Translations under genes and position numbers: made by a program
The notes under the pieces: generated by a model
Databases searched by the model: none
What the model saw: only the letters and a program-made list of their open reading frames with translations
What the model was told of the DNA's origin: nothing
Shown here: positions 36,301 to 51,300 of the stretch, in pieces
Layout: the number at the start of each line of letters is the position of its first letter
Numbering within the stretch: the stretch's first letter is position 1
Source of the DNA: Formicarius rufipectus
Lineage: Eukaryota; Chordata; Aves; Passeriformes; Formicariidae
Assembly (NCBI GenBank): GCA_013399695.1
Contig: VXAU01000186.1
Location: 1,472,182-1,536,181 of the forward strand
Direction of reading: 5' to 3'
DNA length: 64,000 bases

Positions 36301-39300
36301 ATAATATTTACAAGATTTTTTGAGCACTAAGCAAAGAGTTAAGAGCTGGTGTTCATGCAGGCAGCTTAGGGAGCATAAAGCTCTTACATGCCTTTAAAGG
36401 TCAGACTTCTGATTTGAGATGTAACTAAGTCTGCTGAAAGTTTTGTTTGTCTCTGAAAATATCTGTGTAAATTTACACTCATGAAAATAAAAAAAAAAAT
36501 TATTCCTGTAGACTGCTCCCAGCCCACCCTGATATTCTGTGTGCAGGATTGCAGAGGAGTTCTGCATGACCTTGTGTACTCTGAGAGATGATTTCACTCA
36601 CAGCTCATTCTTCATAACAGGTGATTGCAAATCATGCTTATCCACTCTTGGGCTACACAGTAGAAGAGTTGTGAAACTTATGACTTTTCTGGAGATTGCT
36701 GGAAAATTGACAGGTGTTTCTTAAAGGATTATATATTTTATGCTCTGAATGTGACCTTGTAAAAGCTGTATAGAAGCCAGATTTTGCATGTACTGTGGAA
36801 TTGAATTAAAAAATGTTTTAGGGCAAATATTTGCTTTATAAGTGTTTAGGTACCGTGGATTAATTTCAACCCTAAAAGAAGATTTTCAGTGTTTGAAAAG
36901 TGAGATTTAAGATGAAAAATTTAATTCCTTGATTTTTATATTATTTGGTGTTTTCTTGTTTGGTTTTTTTTTGTAAAGACGTGGTATGGACTTAGGGGTT
37001 TGCACACAGGAATCCTTTTTTTAAGAAGTTGTTGCAAAAATATCTCTTGGGGTTTCATAATATGAAAGACTTCACTCATTTTCTTCTGCCTTCAGAACTC
37101 TGATTATCGCTTCATTTTTAGATTTGTTGGTGTTAAACTCTGATCCTTGGTAAGAGTAGCGTGTCACTTTTCGTTAATGGTACTTTACAGAGCATAAATG
37201 GCATATCAAGCACAAAGCAATTCCAAAGTAGGACATAAAGTCTAACATCAAACACTTTCATGAAATAGGAATACTTGGCCATCCTCCCACTGTTTTATAA
37301 GGAAAAAAAAGACAAACCAAACAACAAAAAACAAACAAACAAACAAAAACCCCAAACTAAAAAACAGAAGAGAGGGGAGAGAGTGAGGCTGTGAAGTCCG
37401 GGAGTCAGAAAATGCCAGATTTATGGTTGCTGCTACAAGCCTGACATTTAAAAAAAAAAAAAAAAATTATTCCCTTTTCTAACCCACATAATGTATGAGA
37501 TATAAGTCTGCTGGAAAAATGAGGTTATGATCATACATTCCTCTTGGAGGCAAGGCAACAGCCAGGCACAGGCTGATGGACTGTGGAGGTTCTGTCAGGC
37601 TTGAAGTGAACCTGCCTTAGTGTGTGGCACTGGATTTCCTTACTTTGCATTCTGCTGCCATGTCTGACGTGCTGCTGACACTTTTCAGGAAGCATAAGTG
37701 AAAATAGGAACTTAAAATTTTTGAAAGTTCTAAATGTTATACCTGAATTAAATAGGATGATGTCCTTTTAGTTCTATTCAGTTCCTTACATAAAAAGATC
37801 ATGAAATTAAAGTTTCTGATTATTTTTTTTCTGGGTAACTTTTTGCTTATTCAATTACACTAATAGTGCTTTATTCTTTGGTATTTTTTGTGGATGGGGA
37901 GGTTAAATAAGTGTTGGTGACAAACTGTATAATCCTTGGTTTTGTTTTGAGTAACTATAGAAAATACAACTCCTTAATACTCCAAGAAGAAACAACACAA
38001 GTATAATCCTGGAACAATTCTGCTGCTCAGGGAGGCCAGGCTGTACCAGCCTCCTGGGAACTCTGGTCTCTCAGCCCAGACCAGTGGTGTGTGTTGAACT
38101 TTCTTCCACATCTCCACTGCTCTCTGTAGTTGAACTAAATTAGCATGAAATATCGAGTATGAGGTGTGTTTTCTTTTGAGGTCCTAAGTTAAGCATTGAT
38201 TTTTGTGCTATATGTGATAATGAAGTTTAGAGTTTCTGCTTTGTTGTGTCTCTATAGTATTGTTCATTCCATAACACTCAGAAAAATGAGGCAAGTGGAA
38301 ATAGAAAAGCATTTTAACATCTATTTCAAGTGGCTTTTTTCTTCTCTTTTTGCAAACCATGGTCTTTGACAGAATCTTGCTTTTGTGCTCTACTTGTGTG
38401 TGTGTGTGTGTGGGAGAGCTTTCTGAGAGAAGATGGGATTTCAGGTCTCCACTCATGCAGAAGATTCTGGATGGAATCAGGAAAAGAAGATTAAGTTATT
38501 AGGCAAGTTAAGGTTACAATTTGAATAGGCTGGTAAAATTGGAAAAATGGAGATAATTTATAATAACTTCACTGTTTAAATGTTAGTAGATCAGTACACA
38601 TTAAAGCCCTGAGTGTGTACACAGGCAATTATTGCCGGGTAGGCACCCAGGACTTGTCTGAGTAGCAACAGCTTTAATTTATTCAGTTAAAAACATAATA
38701 GCAACTAACTGTTGATTGTGCATTATCCTATTTTAATGACATGCCTGAAATATTTAAAATAGCATTGGCTTGAGAGGATTCTGCATTCAACATTCCAGTT
38801 CAGGATCTTTATTTTGTTATAGAGTGTTACTTTACTGCAAGCTTTCAGTGGATCCTTTTTGCTTGTGTTGTACATCTGTACAACGGCTGAACACTGAGTG
38901 GATTATTCTGTTTTCCTCATCCTTAGAGCAATTGTTTATTTCACAGATGGGCTGATGGATTGTGGTCCATTTTGACAACATTGCATATTGTATTTTCAGA
39001 ACTGTTGCAACCCACCAATTGTAGTAATACTAATAGTGTGTTGAGTTTCATTATCACCAAGTTTGATATTTTATAGTGGTGAAAATAATGGACCACAGCA
39101 TATTTTTTCACATATAATCTTTCAATTCTATGTTTTTCTGCAATTCCTGTGTAAAGTACAGTGGTTACCTGGTCACTTCAAAACAATGGGAACTTTACTC
39201 TTGCTCAAGAGGATATTCCACCTTTTATTCCTCATTATTAGTAACTAAGATGATGTTCTGCCTTGACTGCTTTCTGCTGTGTGTGCTGTGCCAGCAGCAG

Positions 39301-42300
39301 CATTAAACTCAACAGTGAGATCACTTTGCCACCTGCTTGTTGAAAAAGTAAAAGAAAAACATCTGGAGTTTGGAGCTGGGTCAGTTCCTTCCAGGGCAGG
39401 GTGTGTGGAAGCACCAGTACCACAACAAGGGATGTGGTGGCAATGATGGAAAAGGCAACTGGACTGTCCTTTTTGCTGACAGCACAGCCTTAGGAGGACT
39501 GGTTAAAATACACATATCATTGCAGCTTTAGTTTTGAAAGCAGAAGCTTCCAGATTTTTCTTTTTTAATCTGTGCTAGTACTTAATAGCCACAAATTTAA
39601 CTTTTGGCTTTTCTGCAGATTTGGACTTTTTTTTTTTTGAGAGTTGCATAGAGAACCCAGAAAAGATGCTGTTGCTGTAGAAAAATAATTATTCTTTCTA
39701 TGCTGAATTAATGAAGTGCAAAATCCCTCTAATGACCTACTGAAATGTTTCTTGCTAATATCAATTAGTCCTTAAGCTGTAATATAGATTATATGAAATG
39801 AGCAGAATAATAATCATCTGCTTTCTCCATGGCCAAAGAAGCAAAAATGTTTTAGAAAAAAATCTATCCTGGAGAAATTTGGATTGAGAAAAAAACCCTG
39901 CTGATTCCTGCAGTCCTGCAAGGGTGGAGTTCACCTGCAAGTTGCCAAAGCCAGGCTGGAATTGTGGTGTCTGAAACACTGACTGATACGTTTGATTGCC
40001 ACAAATCCTTCATGGTTTGTCCACTACTTGAGTTCGGCAGACTTCATCTGGTCCACAGAACAGTCCTAAGTTTTTTTGGATTGGCAGAAATGTCTATAAC
40101 TGTAGGAAATATTAAGAAAGATATGGGTAAATCAGTGACCTGAATGTAAAGGGGGGAAAAGTTGTCCACTGGCTTTGCTTGCCTGGAGAAATCAAGTAAT
40201 ACCAGTTCTGTAGGAGTGTTTTCAATAAAAGCACATAAAATTTGTTGACATCTGCATTGAATACTTGCAGAGTTGGCTGAGTTTTTATATATAAACATGG
40301 GAGTGTTTCATTTAACTTTTGGGAGGGATGTTTTAATATAATTTTGCCCTTGTAGCACTCCTAAAATTACTTATTAACATATGTGAAATGTTAATGGAAG
40401 TATTGGAAAAAAATCTAGTTTAGGGAGGCATATATCCATCCTAATGACTGCTGGAAGCCAGTAAAATCTCTGAAGACCTCTTTTACTTCATGTATTTATG
40501 CAAGATCTGAAAGTCAAAAACTATTGTAGATTAGATTATTAAGTCCTAGTATTTTCCTGTAAATTTATAGTAAATAGTAGGGATACATCTGTACAGCTAT
40601 ATGGCAAAACCTTCATTAAAACCTCAGCAGAAGGACTCCAGGTGAGGCACTGCTTTGAGATGGCATTTTCTGTATGGTACTTACCTATTCTGGTATCGTG
40701 TTAAACACAACCCTCAAGAAATCTTTAAAAATTCTAAAATTCTGTCAGTTGGGTTTTTTAAAATTTTTATTCTTAATCAAATGACAGAAAGTATTTTTAA
40801 GATATTTTTAGAAGACAGGTTTTTATAGGAAATACAAGACAGAAATCCCAGCATCTTTAAGACTGAGCTTGAGAAGAAATGCCCTGGAGAAGCTGTGACA
40901 TTCTCTCTGCTCCCCTCTCCCTTAGTGGTTGTATTCCCGTGCCAGAATTTATAGCAAGGAAAAGAAGCAAATTGAAGAAGCTGAACGAGTAACAGTGTAT
41001 GTCGTTAATATGCACAGAGTGAAAAGGTGCTTTCTGCAATACATCTGTGATTAAAACAAACCAGCTGCACCCAGGGCACACTTGTAAACATTGGTATTAG
41101 AGCCAGATGCAGACTCATTTGGCTGGATCAATACTTCTAATACTGTGCTAAGTAGCACCGTTTCTGAAAGATTGCTCAAATTAGTGATGAGATTTAGAGC
41201 GTTTTTATGGGCTTTGCTGAATAGCAAATGGTGTTGGCATCATCTGAAGTGTGTTGCCTCTGTGCATGACTTCTAGATCGGGAATGAGCTGAAGTGCACA
41301 CAGAAACTGCATCTTTTTTGTCCCTTCTGTTTAGATGAGCTTCGTCAAGCTATTGTGGCGATGATGAATAGGAAGGACGAACTGGAAGAGCAGAACAGGT
41401 AGTTTTCTTTTTTAAGTCAGGAGGGACTGTAATTTTAAAAAATTCTGTTCTTTAATGTAAGGTGTCCTTTGTGTGAAGCTGTACATAATCTTCATGTGGT
41501 CTTTTAGATGTATATATTATATTTCTGTGAAAGGTAAACTAATACTTCACTATTTAAATGCTGCTACTGAAAGTGATGTTTTCGGGTCAACTTCTTCCTT
41601 TTAGTTAGTTTAGTTTAATTATAGGTAGCTCTTTGTATTTTGGGATATTTTGCAGTTGTTGTTTTTTCAAACGCAAAACTTAGAGCTGAAAGATTCTGAA
41701 GATTTCCTAAGACAACTTTCTAAATGAGAAATGAGTCCTTACACAAATCCTCAGAAAATTTCTCTTTTTTCCCTTCTGCTGAAGAGCTGATGAAGGAAGG
41801 CTTGCAATGTAGTGCTGAAAGTGACTTTCATTTGTGAATGTCTTTATGTTCACTTGGGGCAAGATGATGATAAAAATGTAAAAATGATCAATCTCTTACT
41901 TAAAATGCCATCAAACCTACTTTGTATTTATTTAGTTTATTGAAACACATAATTGGATGAAAGTACAAATGTATAAAATGCTTTAATAGGGCTATTTTTG
42001 TGATTTATGTTTTCCTGTAGGTGCTTTGGTTTTTTTTTTAATGTTGAGACTACCAACTGATCCTGTTTTCCTGCCTCCTTCCAACTTTTCTATTTACAAG
42101 TTATTGCCCCATTCAGCTTTTTGGTTTTTGCAGAAGGACCAGGATGCCTTGGGTTTTTCCATTTATGCATCACGCTGTCCTTTGTTATCTCATCAAAGGC
42201 TTTACACAAAGGTCTGTGGCAGAGGCAAGAGCCCTACCTGTCTCCTGCTCTTGCTAGTAAATATATTGCTTGTAGGTTATTCCTGAGATGTACGGAGTTG

Positions 42301-45300
42301 CACTGAAGCACTGAAAACAGATTATAAGCTTTTTTATAATTTTTTTTTCTTTCTTTTGCATGGTGGTACCATAAATCCTGTGATTTGGGCATGTTGATAA
42401 GAATAATACAAATTAACAGTAAGCATTTACAACTGTTCTAATTGGGTCTATTTCCTTGTAGCTTTTCATATCTTTGTGTAATCAAATCAGGTGAATTTAT
42501 TACATTGAATAACGAAATGTTAGGGTTACATTAATGGTCTCATTCAGGCAACCTACTCTGATTCCAAGAATGTACTCTAACTACTAAACAGTGTTTGCAG
42601 GGTTCAAAAGAGAGGCTGTTGCCTTCTTGCAGATCTCTGCGGAATCTGCTGGACGCAGAGATGGAACACTCTGCAGCGCTGAGGCAGGAGATGGACTCCT
42701 GGAGAAGGAAGGGAGCAGAGCAGGAGGAGCGACACGCCACCAAAGTCCAAGCCTTGGCACGGTGAGGAGCACTGGAAGGGTCTCCAAAAGTAACTGCAGT
42801 GGAACAAGGGAATAAAAATAATCTGTGTACAAGAAAAATGATTTATCAAGCACTTCAGTTTTCAGATGAGCATAAGTGATTTAGTTCTAAAAATCCCACA
42901 GATTTAGTTGAATTTAAGATGAAAAAAAAAACAACCTTTGGAAGATTTTCTGACAAATTTAGTGGGTTTATGGTTTTTGTTCTGTCAGGTGTTAACAGTA
43001 AGTGAGAGTTAAAATATAAGTGAAACCACCTTTACAGCACCAGAGGAAAGAATCTTAGTGAGCTGAACTTAAGACAACATCAAGTTTAATATTAAACAAT
43101 AATTAGACTAATATGAAGATTTCTTCTGTGTGTAAGGTAAATTAAGAAAACTTTTATCCTATGTATCTATTTTGTATCGTTCTACCCCTCCTTTTTTTTA
43201 ATTCATTTTTATTTTACTTGATATTTGGGAGATGATTGCTATAGTTGTCTGCCCAATCTGGAACAAATTACGGTATCAAGGTGCTGGGTTTTTTTTTTTT
43301 CCTTCTACTTGCTGTGTGATATTCTTAACGTTAAAGCACTTTCTGCCAATTGTATTTTCCAAACCTGAAGTCTGATACAGCTTTTAAAACTAAGAAGGCA
43401 GGTGGGGAAGCAGAAACAACTTGACAATGTCTGTTTGTGAATAGACTGATATTGCTGTCCTGGAATAAGGAAATGCTGATTTTGGTAGTGGAAATGGCTG
43501 TTTTGGTGCACATGTAAAACAGGTTTGTTGGGTTTTTTTTGTTTGTTTCTTTATGGTGTGTGATTTTTTNNNNNNNNNNNNNNNNNNNNNNNNNNNNNNN
43601 NNNNNNNNNNNNNNNNNNNNNNNNNNNNNNNNNNNNNNNNNNNNNTTTTTTTTCTTCCCCCCCAAAAATACACAAACTGGATTGTTGGGATTGTAGCTGT
43701 CAGATCTGATCTGGAGCCAGTTGGAAACTATTTAATTAGTTAACAGTGTTTCCTTTGGTAGTTGTTTTACCTAGTACCACACTGAGATCAGTATGGGGAC
43801 CCCTCTGCTGCCAGCAAGTTCTTACTTCAGTAGTAGAAATTGTGCTGAGTGGTCCTAGTGTCAGTTGAATTGAGGAGGAGTATTTGTGTCTTTATTTATT
43901 GCTTTGTTACGCAACATATGTGTCAGTGCCAGCTGGTGCTGACACAGGTATCCTTCTGAATGCACCCTCAGGTGTGTAAACAGTAAAGAATGGATTATCC
44001 ATCCTCTTCAGTGACACTTCCATCTGATCTTTCTCCTATTGGATTACTTAAGCATGACTTTGTTTTCCTTGGGCTGATGCTTTTAGCTTTAGTCCTCTTG
44101 GCAGGTTTTCATGGCTGACCATCAGGAGCAGCTGTTGCCAAAGATTATTGGCAAACAAGTACCAATTTCAGAAGTGGGGCAGCTGTTTTCCCCTAACTCT
44201 AGGAAGGTCAGCTGTAACAGGTTGCTCAGGACCATTTCCAGTCAGGCTTTGAACATCCCCACAGATGGAGACCCCTCAGCCCCCTTGGGCAATGTTGCTG
44301 GCTGTGACTTGTTGGCAGTGCTGTCCCTAGTGCTGTGCAAGCTGCTGGTGCCTTTCTTTGCCACAAAGGGTGTGTTGCCGGCTCATGGTCAGCTGCTTAT
44401 CCACAAGGATTCTCCATAGTGCTGTCACCAGCCCCCCAGCATGTATTTCTCCCCAAAGGCAGGACTCTGCATTTCTCCTTACTGAACTTTATGGAATTGG
44501 TGTGAGAGCAGTTCTCCAGCCTGCCCCAGCACCTCTGCATGGCAGCCCACCCTGTGGAGCAGCTGCTCCCCAGTTTGGGTGGGACCTTGCTGAGGGTGCA
44601 CTCTGGCCCAGCATCCAGGTCATTAATGAAGGTGTTAAACAACACTGGCCTCCAGTTAAACCTTTTGCCACAGCTATACTGGAAGAATTGTAACCTTCCC
44701 CTTGTCTAAATGTGATTCAGCTTAAGAAAGGCTTGTGAAGGTAAACGCTGCTGTAATAGTTTGATTTTCGTACAATTGTAAATAATCTCTAGAGTAACCT
44801 GTGCTGTGTAAGATCTTGGAGATGATTCCTATGTATAGTAAATAAACCCATCCCAAGAGTTAAATAAGGACAGTAATCTGTGCCTTGTCCTGGACAGAAG
44901 AGTTTGTTTTCTGTGTGCACAGGCAGAGTGCTCAGTGTCAGTCATAAAGGTCCACAACTGTGTTTCCTGTAAGCTTTTCATTGCATTGCAGGACTAGTAT
45001 TTGAAAATAATGGATATAAAGCTTTCTTTAAAAAAAACCCAACAACCCAGAACGCTACTAATTCTGCTTCTGATGATACAGCAAACCAAACTACTCCCTT
45101 GATGGGAGGCATATGGGCGAGTTTGACATTCATGTGCTGGAAGGCAGTGGAGACAATACAAATACTTTAGTGTTAATATGCACATCTCAGGTTATAGGAA
45201 TTGTGTGTTCATATTTCTTTGACTCACTTCCTCCACAGTTTTAGAATTTACAGTGACATATGGGTGAATCAGATATTTGTCATGCACCTACGTTTTTAAA

Positions 45301-48300
45301 GAATAGATAAGGAGCTTTTATAACAAGATCTGAAGAGATGCTCACTTAGACTAACTAGTTATTTTTAAACAAGTTTGTGAATTCTTTTAGTGCTACGGAG
45401 ACTGGGTATGTTGTGTTGATTGCTCTTCTGGAAGTTTGCCTTGTTATGTGATAGAAAGAGTGTTGGGAGCTGCTTAGGTACAACGAATTCTTGTATCACC
45501 AGTTACCTTGGACTGGTGCATTTCTTCAGTGATTCATTGCAACTCATTTTTTAGCATACTAACAAACTTTGCATATCATTATTTTGGGATATAGGTTTTT
45601 CTTCAGAATTTTTTTTGTGGTTCACTTTAGGTGATGGTGCTGCAATGGTAAGGGTGGTAAAAACTTTTAATAAAGTGTTTTGAACTAGGATGTTGGTCAA
45701 GCTGAATAATCTAAAGAATTTAAAGTAACAAAAGTTTGGAAGTGCCTTGTGTGTTCTGCATAGTAGAGAAGGTAAGAGGAAATGAAGTTTCAGGTACTTT
45801 GAAGTAATGAAGTCTCACAGTTTATATTGAAAACAGTTGACCACACGACCAGAAGAGAAAATTTTCCTCAACTGTAAAATTCGGAATCTTTTCAGGGAAG
45901 GGAAAGCATTCAGTAAGAATGTGACTGTTGTGATTTGATGAATGAATATTTTTTCACATTATGAGAGCTGGTATTTATGTGTGTCCCCAAAGCTCCTTTG
46001 AAGAATTTGACATAAATGACTTCCTAAAGGCCTTGAGAACATAAATTTCAGTGACACATCAGTCAATGCTGAAATGTTGACTTCTGGATATCTTCAATTA
46101 CTCAGCTGGTGTCCTGGATTCTCCAAAGAGTCTGTGGTTTCCATGACCAAATACTACTTATTGAGTGAAATTCTCATAAGTTTTCAAAGTTCTCTTTGAA
46201 AAATGGAAAAAATCTAAGGTAATTTCAGTTTCCAGTAGGGGCAATCTCATTCTTTTATGTGAAAAATTCGAATAGCTCTTTCATAACAGTTATTATATTC
46301 TTTCAAAAGGAGCAGTCTCAGTGTTCAGCCTATTTCCCAGTCTTCTAATAGAACAGACTCAACAGACTGTAGTATTATGTTGTCAGCTGTTTTTTGTTTT
46401 TTTTTTTTTTTTTTTTTTTTTNATGAACCTTTCTCAAATTCATGGACACATTGTGCCAGTGATTTCTTGGCAATACTGAAGTTTTTTAATTGAGAATTCC
46501 TTTTTCTGTATGGAATGCTATTACATCCCTTTGCAAGGCAAAGAAATGTATTGGAGTTGACTGTGAAATTGGATAATCTCAGATTGCATATTCTTAGACT
46601 ATATTCAGCAGTGTTGGGGGAAAGCATGTTACAAAAGACAGGCTTTGTAGCAAGAAAGCAGATAGAGAAGGTGAAAATCCACTGTGTAGGGAAATGGGTG
46701 ATGAGAATGGGCTATGCTTTGTCTTACACTTTTCTGTAGATATCTGCCTCCTATCTGCTCTCTGTGTTACTTAAGCCACATTGCATTTGGATTTGGCATT
46801 TTATATTATTATGTTTTACAACACTTCATTCACAGCCATAGCCCTTCAGTGATGGGTGAAATGGTGTGTTGTGCATCTTGAAATAACTCCATCACTTCCC
46901 TTAAGCATCTTCTTAGAGAAATAAAAATATCTCCTGTTCCTGCTTGTGAAAACTAATTTGAATATTCCTGTAATAAGTGACATTTTTGTCCTGCTTAGTT
47001 GGTGGCATGTCACAAGTTACAAAACCGTTTTATAAAAAGAGTGAGATACACACAACATAATCAACTTAATCATACTTAGGGATGAAGGGGCTGCTTCTGA
47101 GAGGGAGCAGGAGGAGAAAGCAGATTGGATTTGTAATATAATCTTATTATATTGTATATAGTTCTATTTCTGTGAGTAACAGGTCTCATTTTCTTTAGTT
47201 AGGGTATATATGATTACAATTAGCTGTGGTCTTGCATCTCCTAACAGTAGAGACATTCAGGTTAGAAGACATTTCTGGAAGGCATCCAACCCAGCCCCTC
47301 GTGTAGACTCTACATTCTTAAGATTCTTGCAGGTGTTTTTATTGTTTGGGTCTTTAGTATCCTTATAGTGTTTTCTAAAAATCTTAAGTTCTTATCAAAA
47401 CAAAGACATCTGTTAGATTTTTGTGGTTTTGTTGTTTTGTTTTGGTGGCCAGTTTTGTTTGTTTGTTTTTATGTTTGTTTTGTTTTTTGAATTTAGAAAG
47501 AAGACACATTTTGGAGTAAGCTCCACAGAAAGCACTTGCTGGAATCTTGTATTAGTGCCAGAAAATTACATTATCTTAACAATAGTGGCCTGAAGAATAC
47601 ATGAGAAATGACTATTTATAAAATGTTTTACCTACCGTGCTAATTTTACAGAAGCTCTAGAAAATGTTTGTATCTTTTTAAAGAAGCAGATACATGCTGG
47701 GAGTTTGGGCTTTTTTCTTGATTTTTTTTTTTTTCCTCTATTAAGATACAGCAAAATAAGTCCTGTAAGGCTGCTTCTACAACAAAATTTGTACTTTAGA
47801 GGCACATTGTTCTTTAATCTTTCAACAAAATTTGTGGAAGTCAGCTTTTATAAATTACTTTCTTACTGGTCTTCAAGGGGCGAGCACGAGGAGGGTGGGG
47901 GAGATTTCACCTTCGGGGCTTGGTCCTTCTCCAAAGGTGCTGTCAGTGGGGCTGATCCACTGCTGTGTCCCCTGGGAATGGCATCTCTCCCACATTGTCC
48001 TCCCTCAGGTGGGAGAATGTGCTGCTTGTTATCCTATTACATCCACCCTCCTGATATGAGAGTCCTTAGGGAGCAGTTGCTGCTCTTGGTGGTGTGGATT
48101 AACTTGCTGATGAGGATGTGCAATTATCAGTAACAGTGTTTGTTGTGTTTTCCTTCATCATGTACAATAAAGGCAAGTGTTTGTTTCCTAAAATGACAGC
48201 TTGTATTATCCTGCTAAAAAATTATAATTCTCACAGAAGTTCTGATTTATTTTAGGCAGGATTTCCTTAAAAGCTAATTTTGAAATAATAAAATTGAGAG

Positions 48301-51300
48301 GAAGTTTTAATTCGAAATTAGGCAGTGAATTGAAGGTGTCTGACAAATTTATTATATAATTGATCATTCCTAAATATATGCTATCTGTGTGTGTATATAT
48401 ATATATATATGCTGTAAAACTTAATCAGCAACACTCCCCAGACATGTGCTATTGGAGCAAAAATAGTAATTTGTAGGAATTCTTGTCATATGACCTGGTA
48501 TCAGCTCATATGATGACCTGTCCTTCAGCTACATGTTAGCATGGGAGACATGAGCAGGCAGGGAAGTCTGTATGACTGAGGTTTCAGAGAAGGGTTTTTC
48601 CTCCTATAAAATACTTGTTAATATCTGATATAATGCCTCTCGAAGTCATTAAAGACCCTTTAGTGAGTGCTTACTAATTTTTTTTTTTTAAACATACTGT
48701 GATTCAAAGAGCAATATAAATTCATATCTCTCTTTGGAAGCCAGCTAAATAGTAGTAATGATAAAGAGAGTGAAAGAATGAGGCATAATAACCTGATAAA
48801 GAGGCATATTGCATAATTTTGACTGGGCCATAATACCCTACTTTGAATCTCAGTCTTCTGTCAAAAACCTTAAGTGAATTAAAGTCTTTCTTAATTTCAT
48901 TTGTACTATTTTAAGCACAGATCTGTATCCATTTTAAATCAATAGGCACAATAGTAAAAAATGGATTTTTTTTTTTAATGCTATCTCAGTACAGACAGAA
49001 AGCACTGAGTCTATTCTCATATGTAGAAATAAGGTGGTATATGATTATTTCATGAGAATATTTAAAACCCAATATGTTGTAACTGTATGCAGTTATTTCC
49101 ATGCAGACACACAATTCTGGTGTGAAATCTTTTTGCCTAGCTGTCATATAATTTTTTTTGTGAATGAATTATTTAGATTTCTTTTAATATAGAATTCAAC
49201 TGTTTGTGTTTGTTGTTTTTTGTTTGTTTTTTTTTTTTTCCTTAACCTGAATATGTGTCCATCTGTGATGGAAAAACTTATCTAGTCTTTGTAGTCTAAG
49301 AAATGAAAGATACCATAAAATGCATAAGGACTGGTACAATTCACTAGTTGAGTAATCAACAGCTTCTCAATTATTTAGCAACCTCCTACTAAAGGACTGA
49401 GTAAAATTGAGGTTGCAGAGTTCAGAAAGCTGATTTGAAATCCATAGAAAGATGAATACAGTACCAGTCAAGGCTTCAATGCCATATTGCTCACACAGCA
49501 GTTTGTGTGTGTATAAATACATAATATATATATATCTATTTTGTGTGTATATGTAGCATGATAAGGACCATCAAACTAGTTTGCAAGTGTTTCTGAGCAT
49601 TTCTAATTCTTAAATAAATTTCCATACAGAAAAAGGCTGGCATTTAATTTACCATCTGTTTCCAGCTTTCTGTCTAGTATCCCATCCTGATGATTTAATT
49701 GATTGTTGATTTAGACTGTCATTTTTATGCCGTTTATAGCATAGTATAGAAAATCTAAATTGAACAGTTAATGGAAGCTTTTGATTATGAGAATCGATTT
49801 CAGTGATGTGCTTATGTGGTCCTGGAAAACTAATTTTCCCCATACTCTGCTATTGTATTAATGTGGAATTTATTTTTCCCCCATCATGGTGACACAACTT
49901 AGGCAAAGTACATTTATTTCTATTGAAAAGGGCTTTCATCTATTTTGAGAGACCAACAATATTTATCCTGTTCTTTTTATCAATAGAGAAAATGAGGTGC
50001 TGAAAGTGCAACTTAAGAAGTATGTAGGAGCTGTCCAGATGCTCAGAAGAGAAGGCCAAACAGTGGAAGGTAAGGATAAAATGAAAAGGGGGAAACAATT
50101 TTGTGCGCAAGGTTTATTTTTCTGGATGCTGCCGTTGAGAGGCATAGAGAGAGGAACTAAGTGATGGAGTGACTCCTGGGCCTGCAGAGAAACCAGCAGT
50201 GAAGGCACCCAGTGAGCAGGCAGGCTGATCCAAAGAGGCTTTTTGGTTTTTTTTCCCAATTGATCCTGGAATGGATGTTTTCAGACAGCCAACCCCACAG
50301 CCCTTTGTAGGTGCCAGTCCTGATGCAGCACCTCCCCAGACAGCACAGTGCCAGTGTGGCTGGGGACAGGGCTGTGCTTCCCTCTGCTGCCCCTTGGGCA
50401 GTACCAGCATCTGGAGAGAGGGCACTTTGTTTCCATGAGAACTAGCCCTGGTCCATCTCTCACTGGACTGTTTGCTGTTGTGTGAGTTTTGCAATGCAGA
50501 TTGATAGCAAACAACAGAACTGTGTGATGGAATCCTGTCAGATTACTGCTGAGCAGAAACAAGGACTGAGTCTCTGCTTTCCTCCCTGAGTCTTCCCCAA
50601 CACAAATGAAATCATTTACATGAAACAAGGCTTAGCAAGAGATAATTATAAGCCCTATTTATCTCTTCCAACTACCCTAAAGTAGTATCTCCCAATATTG
50701 AGAATAATATATTTGATACGTTTTCCTTTTGAGAAAAATACTGCTGTAGATTTTTATACTTATTTTTACACAGAGTATTTTCTGGTAGATGAGGTGATGT
50801 TACTTTTTTCAGTAATAAACTTTACAGAAAAAGCTGTCACATGAAAATTTATTTTAAATTATAATCTGTGAATTACTGTGATAATGGGAATTAAAAATAA
50901 TTATTCTAGGGAGAGAAAATTTAGTATCTCTGTGTTACACTCTTGCTTGGAGATCAGTAGGTTTGAAACAGGCTCTGTACTGAGCAGTAGTGAGCAGATT
51001 TTATATCTGAGAGATAAGGAGTTATCAGCAGGCTCACCTGTTTTTCTCGTGGTTTGTGATAGAAGTGCCCATGACCAGATGGAGTCTGGATTCTGAATCC
51101 TCTCCTGGTGGGACCTGTATTTCCACTGACTACAAGAAGGTATTTTGAGAGACAAGGTGGTTTTTCAGGAATTGGTACCATCTGCCTAATGTTTTTTAAA
51201 TCGTGAATATCATGGTCATATAAGTGGCTGGGTGAATGAAAACTCCAGTTCCTAAGGGCCAGTCACTGTACTTTGGAGCTGAAAAACTTCATTCATCCTA

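Larger units (their letters stand above)
33392..41334 (+). other. SNX29 intron 11
   Basis: The largest internal intron (7.9 kb), AT-rich. It has a CTCF-like motif at 34590-34603, an AAAC-type simple repeat at 37327-37350, a 17-base A run at 37450-37466 and a TG dinucleotide run at 38395-38412. No additional exon or mobile element could be supported. Confidence 0.8.
42762..49986 (+). other. SNX29 intron 13
   Basis: A 7.2-kb intron. It contains an assembly gap at 43570-43645, a degenerate CR1 reverse-transcriptase fragment at about 44195-44690, a long T run with an N at 46422, a likely CR1 remnant near 47251-47300 and AT/GT microsatellites near 48386-48410 and 49503-49536. Confidence 0.8.

Noticed and set aside
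44111..44693. Plus-strand open frames of 102 and 111 codons
   Set aside because: They are the antisense of the CR1 reverse-transcriptase fragment, which reads sensibly only on the reverse strand.
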